Shown here: positions 5,117-6,617 of the stretch, piece after piece | Position numbering within the stretch: the first letter of the stretch is position 1 | How the letters are laid out: each line of letters starts with the position of its first letter | From: DATAFF01 sp036265615 | Lineage (GTDB): Bacteria > Pseudomonadota > Alphaproteobacteria > Rhizobiales > Aestuariivirgaceae | Assembly: GCA_036265615.1 (NCBI GenBank) | Contig: DATAOT010000007.1 | Span: forward strand, 1-6,617 | DNA: 6,617 nt | Reading direction: 5' to 3' | The notes under the pieces: generated by a model | What the model was told of the DNA's origin: nothing | The model's database searches: none | The model's input: the letters and a program-made list of their open reading frames with translations, nothing else | Made by a program: the position numbers and the translations under genes

Positions 5117-6617
5117 TCAGTCAGCGGATGCCGGTCGTTGCGGGCGCATTTCCTCGAAACGCTTGCTGCGCGGGAAGCCTTTCGGGGGCATGCGGCCGGC
5201 CTGGGCGCGGTCGCCGAGCCAGTCATCGAGGGCTGTCACGGTCCAGGTTCGCCCCGATGAATCGATCCAGGACAGGCCGTCTGCAAGACGGAAAGCCTTG
5301 GCATCGCTCAACCCGCCCTCCTTGTATTTCTGCAGCCTGACGCCGCGGCCGCGAGCCATTTCCGGAACCTGATCGAGGGGAAAGATCACGAGCTTGCGGT
5401 TCTCGCCGATGACCGCCAGATGGTCGGCGTCGGCCGGGACGGGAATGGCCAGCGCCGCCTCGGCTGGGGGCTTGACGTTCATCACCTGCTTGCCCTTGCG
5501 GGTGTTGGCGAGGCATTCCTCCTCCGGCGCGATGAAGCCGTTGCCGTCCGAGGCAGCGAGCAGCAGCCGGCCGTCGGGGCGGTGAAGCAGCAGCGCGGCA
5601 ATGCCCTCGGCCGCCTCGAGGTCGATCATCAGGCGGACAGGCTCGCCATGGCCGCGGCCGCCCGGCAGCCTGGCCACGTCGAGGGTGAAGAACTTGCCGG
5701 AATGGGAAAGCAGCAGCAGCCGGTCGGTGGTGTGGCCGTTGAGGACGAACTTGCCACGGTCGCCCTCCTTGAACTGGAGCCCCGAGAAATCCTGGAGATG
5801 GCCGCGCAGCGTGCGGATCCAGCCCTTTTCCGAGCAGACGATGGTCACCGGCTCCTTGTCGATCAGCGCCTGCTCGGCCTCGATGGCAATCGTCGGAGCG
5901 GTGGCAAAGTCGGTCCGGCGACGGCCAAGCTCGGTCTTCTTGCCGAAGCGGTCGCGAACCTCCCTGACCTGATTGGCGATGGTGTGCCACTGCGCCTCCT
6001 CGGAGGCGAGGAGGCTCTCGAGCCCGACCTTCTCCTCGGTCAGCGCCTTGTGCTCCTTGCGGATCTCGATCTCCTCGAGCTTGCGCAGCGCGCGCAGCCG
6101 CATGTTGAGGATGGCCTCGGCCTGGATGTCGGTCAGCTCGAAGCGCTGCATCAGCGCCGGCTTCGGCTCGTCGGACTCGCGGATGATGCGGATGACCTCG
6201 TCGAGATTGAGATAGGCGATGAGGTAGCCGCCGAGCACCTCGAGCCGGCGGCCGATCTCGGCCAATCGGTGGCGCGAGCGCCGGAGCAGCACGTCGCGAC
6301 GGTGGTCGAGCCATTGCCGCAGCACCTGCTGGAGCGACAGCACACCCGGCACCCTTCCGCGCGACAGGACATTCATATTGAGCGAAATGCGGGCTTCGAG
6401 CTCGGTCGAGCGGAACAGCTGCTCCATCAGGATCGCGGGATCGACGGAGCGGCTCCTGGGCTCGAGGACAAGGCGGATGTCCTCGGCGGATTCGTCGCGG
6501 ACATCGGCAAGCAGCGGCAGCTTGCGCTCGGTGAGAAGCTCGGCGATGCGCTCGACGAGCCGGCCTTTCTGGACCTGATAGGGAATTTCGGTGACGACGA
6601 TCTGCCAGGTGCCGCGG
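5117..6617 (-). CDS. parC: DNA topoisomerase IV subunit A, partial (N-terminus beyond the right edge)
   Basis: ParC cuts and rejoins DNA in the ParC2-ParE2 complex and mainly unlinks daughter chromosomes. The frame is open to base 6616 and shows 499 residues; alphaproteobacterial ParC is about 750, so roughly the first third, with the winged-helix domain and the catalytic tyrosine, is missing. Seen from the edge: QIVVTEIPYQVQKGRLVERI and the tower domain, SLNMNVLSRGRVPG, then the coiled-coil region with QRFELTDIQAEAILNMRLRAL, then the C-terminal beta-propeller with repeated blades such as KGWIRTLRGH, GKFFTLDVARLPGGRGHGEP and NTRKGKQVMNVKP. The GyrA box (QRRGGKG) is absent and the NTRKGKQVMNV blade is ParC-like, which separates it from GyrA. 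It ends AGRMPPKGFPRSKRF plus a short polar tail, and TGA at 5119-5117. No convincing terminator follows, so read-through to the PAS-like gene is possible. Confidence 0.95.
   Translation of the reverse strand, partial: RGTWQIVVTEIPYQVQKGRLVERIAELLTERKLPLLADVRDESAEDIRLVLEPRSRSVDPAILMEQLFRSTELEARISLNMNVLSRGRVPGVLSLQQVLRQWLDHRRDVLLRRSRHRLAEIGRRLEVLGGYLIAYLNLDEVIRIIRESDEPKPALMQRFELTDIQAEAILNMRLRALRKLEEIEIRKEHKALTEEKVGLESLLASEEAQWHTIANQVREVRDRFGKKTELGRRRTDFATAPTIAIEAEQALIDKEPVTIVCSEKGWIRTLRGHLQDFSGLQFKEGDRGKFVLNGHTTDRLLLLSHSGKFFTLDVARLPGGRGHGEPVRLMIDLEAAEGIAALLLHRPDGRLLLAASDGNGFIAPEEECLANTRKGKQVMNVKPPAEAALAIPVPADADHLAVIGENRKLVIFPLDQVPEMARGRGVRLQKYKEGGLSDAKAFRLADGLSWIDSSGRTWTVTALDDWLGDRAQAGRMPPKGFPRSKRFEEMRPQRPASAD

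Noticed and set aside
5223..6314. Second minus-strand frame overlapping parC
   Set aside because: It is an off-frame reading of the parC region, very rich in Arg, Ala, Pro and Gly, while the parC frame matches the family throughout.

Overview
This window is 6.6 kb of dense, high-GC chromosomal DNA. It most likely comes from an alphaproteobacterium, probably of the Hyphomicrobiales (Rhizobiales). That placement is inferred from codon and base composition, from the alphaproteobacterial flavour of the arginyl/leucyl-transferase and of the ParC C-terminus, and from two lineage-type orphan proteins; it was not tested by any search. I see no insertion sequence, integrase, CRISPR array, rRNA or tRNA. 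The content is mainly housekeeping and amino-acid metabolism, so I cannot honestly claim a new biological system. The less explained parts are two orphan genes and three dyad-rich intergenic gaps.

Layout from left to right. (1) 1-99, minus strand: the first 33 codons of an unrecognised gene that runs off the left edge; a hairpin lies just upstream of its ribosome binding site. (2) 201-1088, minus: a 3-hydroxyisobutyrate dehydrogenase-family, NAD(P)-dependent oxidoreductase. (3) 1089-1184: a 96-bp divergent promoter region. (4) 1185-2423, plus: threonine ammonia-lyase with a single C-terminal ACT domain. (5) 2506-3261, plus: Bpt, an aminoacyl-tRNA-protein transferase of the bacterial N-degron pathway. 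(6) 3262-3383: a gap holding a 9-bp inverted repeat 70 bp apart. (7) 3384-4217, plus: an orphan protein whose C-terminal half looks like a divergent GNAT fold. (8) 4204-4965, minus: an orphan protein with a PAS-like C-terminal half, overlapping the previous gene tail to tail by 14 bp. (9) 4966-5116: a 151-bp, relatively AT-rich gap full of repeats and dyads. (10) 5117 to the right edge, minus: the C-terminal two thirds of ParC, topoisomerase IV subunit A.

How they may work together: the dehydrogenase and the threonine ammonia-lyase are divergently transcribed and could share control of branched-chain amino-acid or 2-oxoacid metabolism. Threonine ammonia-lyase supplies 2-oxobutanoate for isoleucine, and classical 3-hydroxyisobutyrate dehydrogenase acts in valine breakdown. 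Bpt follows the lyase on the same strand after 82 bp and may be co-transcribed or have its own promoter. The parC gene reads toward the PAS-like orphan, so that orphan could be a read-through product of parC or be driven from the repeat-rich gap.
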